Source: Acidimicrobiia bacterium (GTDB lineage Bacteria; Actinomycetota; Acidimicrobiia; Spongiisociales; ZC4RG35). From it: a stretch of 6,879 bases of DNA. This document shows positions 5,630 to 6,879 of the stretch, in pieces. A program made the position numbers and the translations under genes. The stretch's first letter is position 1; every line of letters starts with the position of its first letter. The notes below the pieces were generated by a model. The model was not told the DNA's origin. It did no database searches and saw nothing but the letters and a program-made list of their open reading frames with translations. Location of the stretch: assembly GCA_003230435.1 (NCBI GenBank), contig QIDW01000170.1, forward strand, positions 1 through 6,879, written 5' to 3'.

Positions 5630-6879
5630 ATGTCGACGGCCGAAGCACTTGACATTGCGTGGATCCTGGTGGCGGCGGCTCTCGTCATGTTCATGCAGGC
5701 CGGCTTCTCCTCGCTGGAGAGCGGAAGCGTCCGCACAAAGAACAGCATCAACGTCGCCGCCAAGAATTTCGCCGATTTCAGCCTGACCGCTGCTGTCTTC
5801 TGGGGCTTCGGCTTTGCCTTGATGTTTGGGGATAGCGTGGGCGGCTGGTTCGGATTCTCGGATTTCTTCTTGCCAGAAACCGCCGGCCCCTTCTTAATGG
5901 CGTTCTTCATCTTCCAGATCGGATTCGCCGGGACGGCCACGACGATCATGTCGGGTGCCGTCGCGGAGCGAATGAAGTTCTCCGGCTATCTCATTATGGC
6001 TCTGGTCATGTCGGCCTTGATTTACCCGGTGTACGGCCATTGGGCGTGGGGCAGCCTCGCCGGCGGAGAAGCCGGCTGGTTGGAGAGCCGCGGCTTCATA
6101 GACTTTGCCGGGTCGACCGTCGTGCATTCCATAGGCGGCTGGATGGCGCTGGCCGGCGTGATCATCATCGGCCCCCGCCTGGGCCGGTTCGGAAAAAATG
6201 CCATTCCCATTCACGGTCACGACATTCCCATTGTCACACTCGGCGTGTTCATTCTCTGGTTGGGCTGGTTCGGATTCAATGGAGGTTCCACGCTGGCACT
6301 CAACAGCGACGTGCCCACCATCATTGTCAACACGACGATCTCAGGAGCTTTCGGCGGGCTGGTGGCCATGGCGATATCGTGGCGGACGGGAGGACACGTC
6401 GACGTCGTTACCACGATGAACGGCGCCCTGGCAGGACTGGTCGCGGTCACGGCTTCGGCGAACATCGTCTCGACGGCCGATGCCGCCATCATCGGAGGCA
6501 TTGCCGGGGTGGTCATGTACGGCGTCACCGTTCTCCTCGAGCGGGTTGAAATCGACGATGTAGTGGGCGCGGTTCCGGTTCACCTCGGAGCCGGAATCTG
6601 GGGCACCCTCGCTGTGGCTCTCTTCGGCAACCCCGAGGCGTGGGGTGGTGATGGCCGCTTATCGCAACTCTGGGTGCAGGCGACCGGAGTTCTCGTCGGT
6701 TTCGTTTGGGCCTTCGGCCTCGGCTTCCTGCTCCTCTGGCTGATCAACCGCCGGTTCCCCCTTCGGGTCGATCCCGAGGGCGAACGAATGGGCCTCAACG
6801 TAGCTGAGCACGGGGCCAGCACCGAGATCCTCGACCTGCTCAACGATATGGACAAGCAGCGAAAGACCGAGGACTATTC
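5630..6879 (+). CDS. Amt/Rh ammonium transporter, probably an Amt-sensor fusion (3' partial)
   Basis: The 416 residues seen contain a full Amt channel core with many hydrophobic helices (11 expected). Against E. coli AmtB, the key positions are present: outer gate pair F99 and F216 (F107/F215), S220 (S219), W140 (W148), D158 (D160) and pore twin histidines H166 and H318 (H168/H318). It should therefore recognise ammonium at the cytoplasmic membrane, and may conduct it. There is no cleaved signal peptide: TM1 starts at about residue 8. The ATG at 5630 follows an in-frame stop at 5612-5614 and has only a poor ribosome-binding site (GTGAAG), so it may depend on read-through from the cyclase gene. 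After the last helix (about 352-372) the chain goes on with ERMGLNVAEHGASTEILDLL and a charged helix up to the window edge, with no stop. That linker is typical of Amt proteins joined to cytosolic signalling domains (kinase, GGDEF or cyclase); which one follows is not visible. Plain transport with a PII-binding tail is the less likely alternative. Confidence 0.92.
   Translation, partial: MSTAEALDIAWILVAAALVMFMQAGFSSLESGSVRTKNSINVAAKNFADFSLTAAVFWGFGFALMFGDSVGGWFGFSDFFLPETAGPFLMAFFIFQIGFAGTATTIMSGAVAERMKFSGYLIMALVMSALIYPVYGHWAWGSLAGGEAGWLESRGFIDFAGSTVVHSIGGWMALAGVIIIGPRLGRFGKNAIPIHGHDIPIVTLGVFILWLGWFGFNGGSTLALNSDVPTIIVNTTISGAFGGLVAMAISWRTGGHVDVVTTMNGALAGLVAVTASANIVSTADAAIIGGIAGVVMYGVTVLLERVEIDDVVGAVPVHLGAGIWGTLAVALFGNPEAWGGDGRLSQLWVQATGVLVGFVWAFGLGFLLLWLINRRFPLRVDPEGERMGLNVAEHGASTEILDLLNDMDKQRKTEDY

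Noticed and set aside
5611..6583. Minus-strand open frames inside the Amt gene
   Set aside because: They are antisense to an unmistakable Amt coding frame, which lacks a stop only because the window ends.

Overview
The window looks like chromosomal DNA from a high-G+C Gram-positive-type bacterium. Actinobacteria are the best guess, perhaps an Acidimicrobiia-like lineage. The grounds are G/C-biased third codon positions, a lipoprotein with an Ala/Thr/Pro-rich linker after a CSSSDDE start, and a class III adenylate cyclase family that is abundant in that phylum. This placement comes from style, not from a marker gene.

Left part (1-2260, + strand): the 3' part of a repeat protein, probably a beta-propeller with SxDGxxW motifs, open at the left edge. 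It is followed by a predicted lipoprotein with two NTF2/SnoaL-like domains. Both are probably exported, and nothing ties them to the genes on the right.

Middle part (2261-3523): a scar-like region. A 30-residue tail of a transposase (IS30-like) and probably the end of its element lie at about 2311-2421 on the minus strand. This abuts a small unrecognised minus-strand gene (2439-2717). The next 806 bases hold no gene I can defend, only conflicting open frames, one inverted repeat and one weak CRP-like palindrome just before the next gene.

Right part (3524-6879, + strand): a signalling cluster. It holds a single-domain response regulator, then 27 bases later a multidomain protein, then an Amt/Rh ammonium transporter that runs off the right edge. 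The multidomain protein has a histidine H-box segment, a degenerate copy of it with no ATPase domain, a receiver, a coiled coil and a complete class III adenylate cyclase. The Amt protein has all the main pore residues and goes past the last membrane helix into a linker of the kind seen in Amt proteins fused to signalling domains. The most interesting reading is an ammonium-sensing Amt wired to phosphorelay and cAMP output: the Amt senses ammonium, a kinase (outside the window or in the missing Amt tail) phosphorylates the receivers, and the cyclase makes cAMP. The domain content is seen directly; the wiring is inferred.
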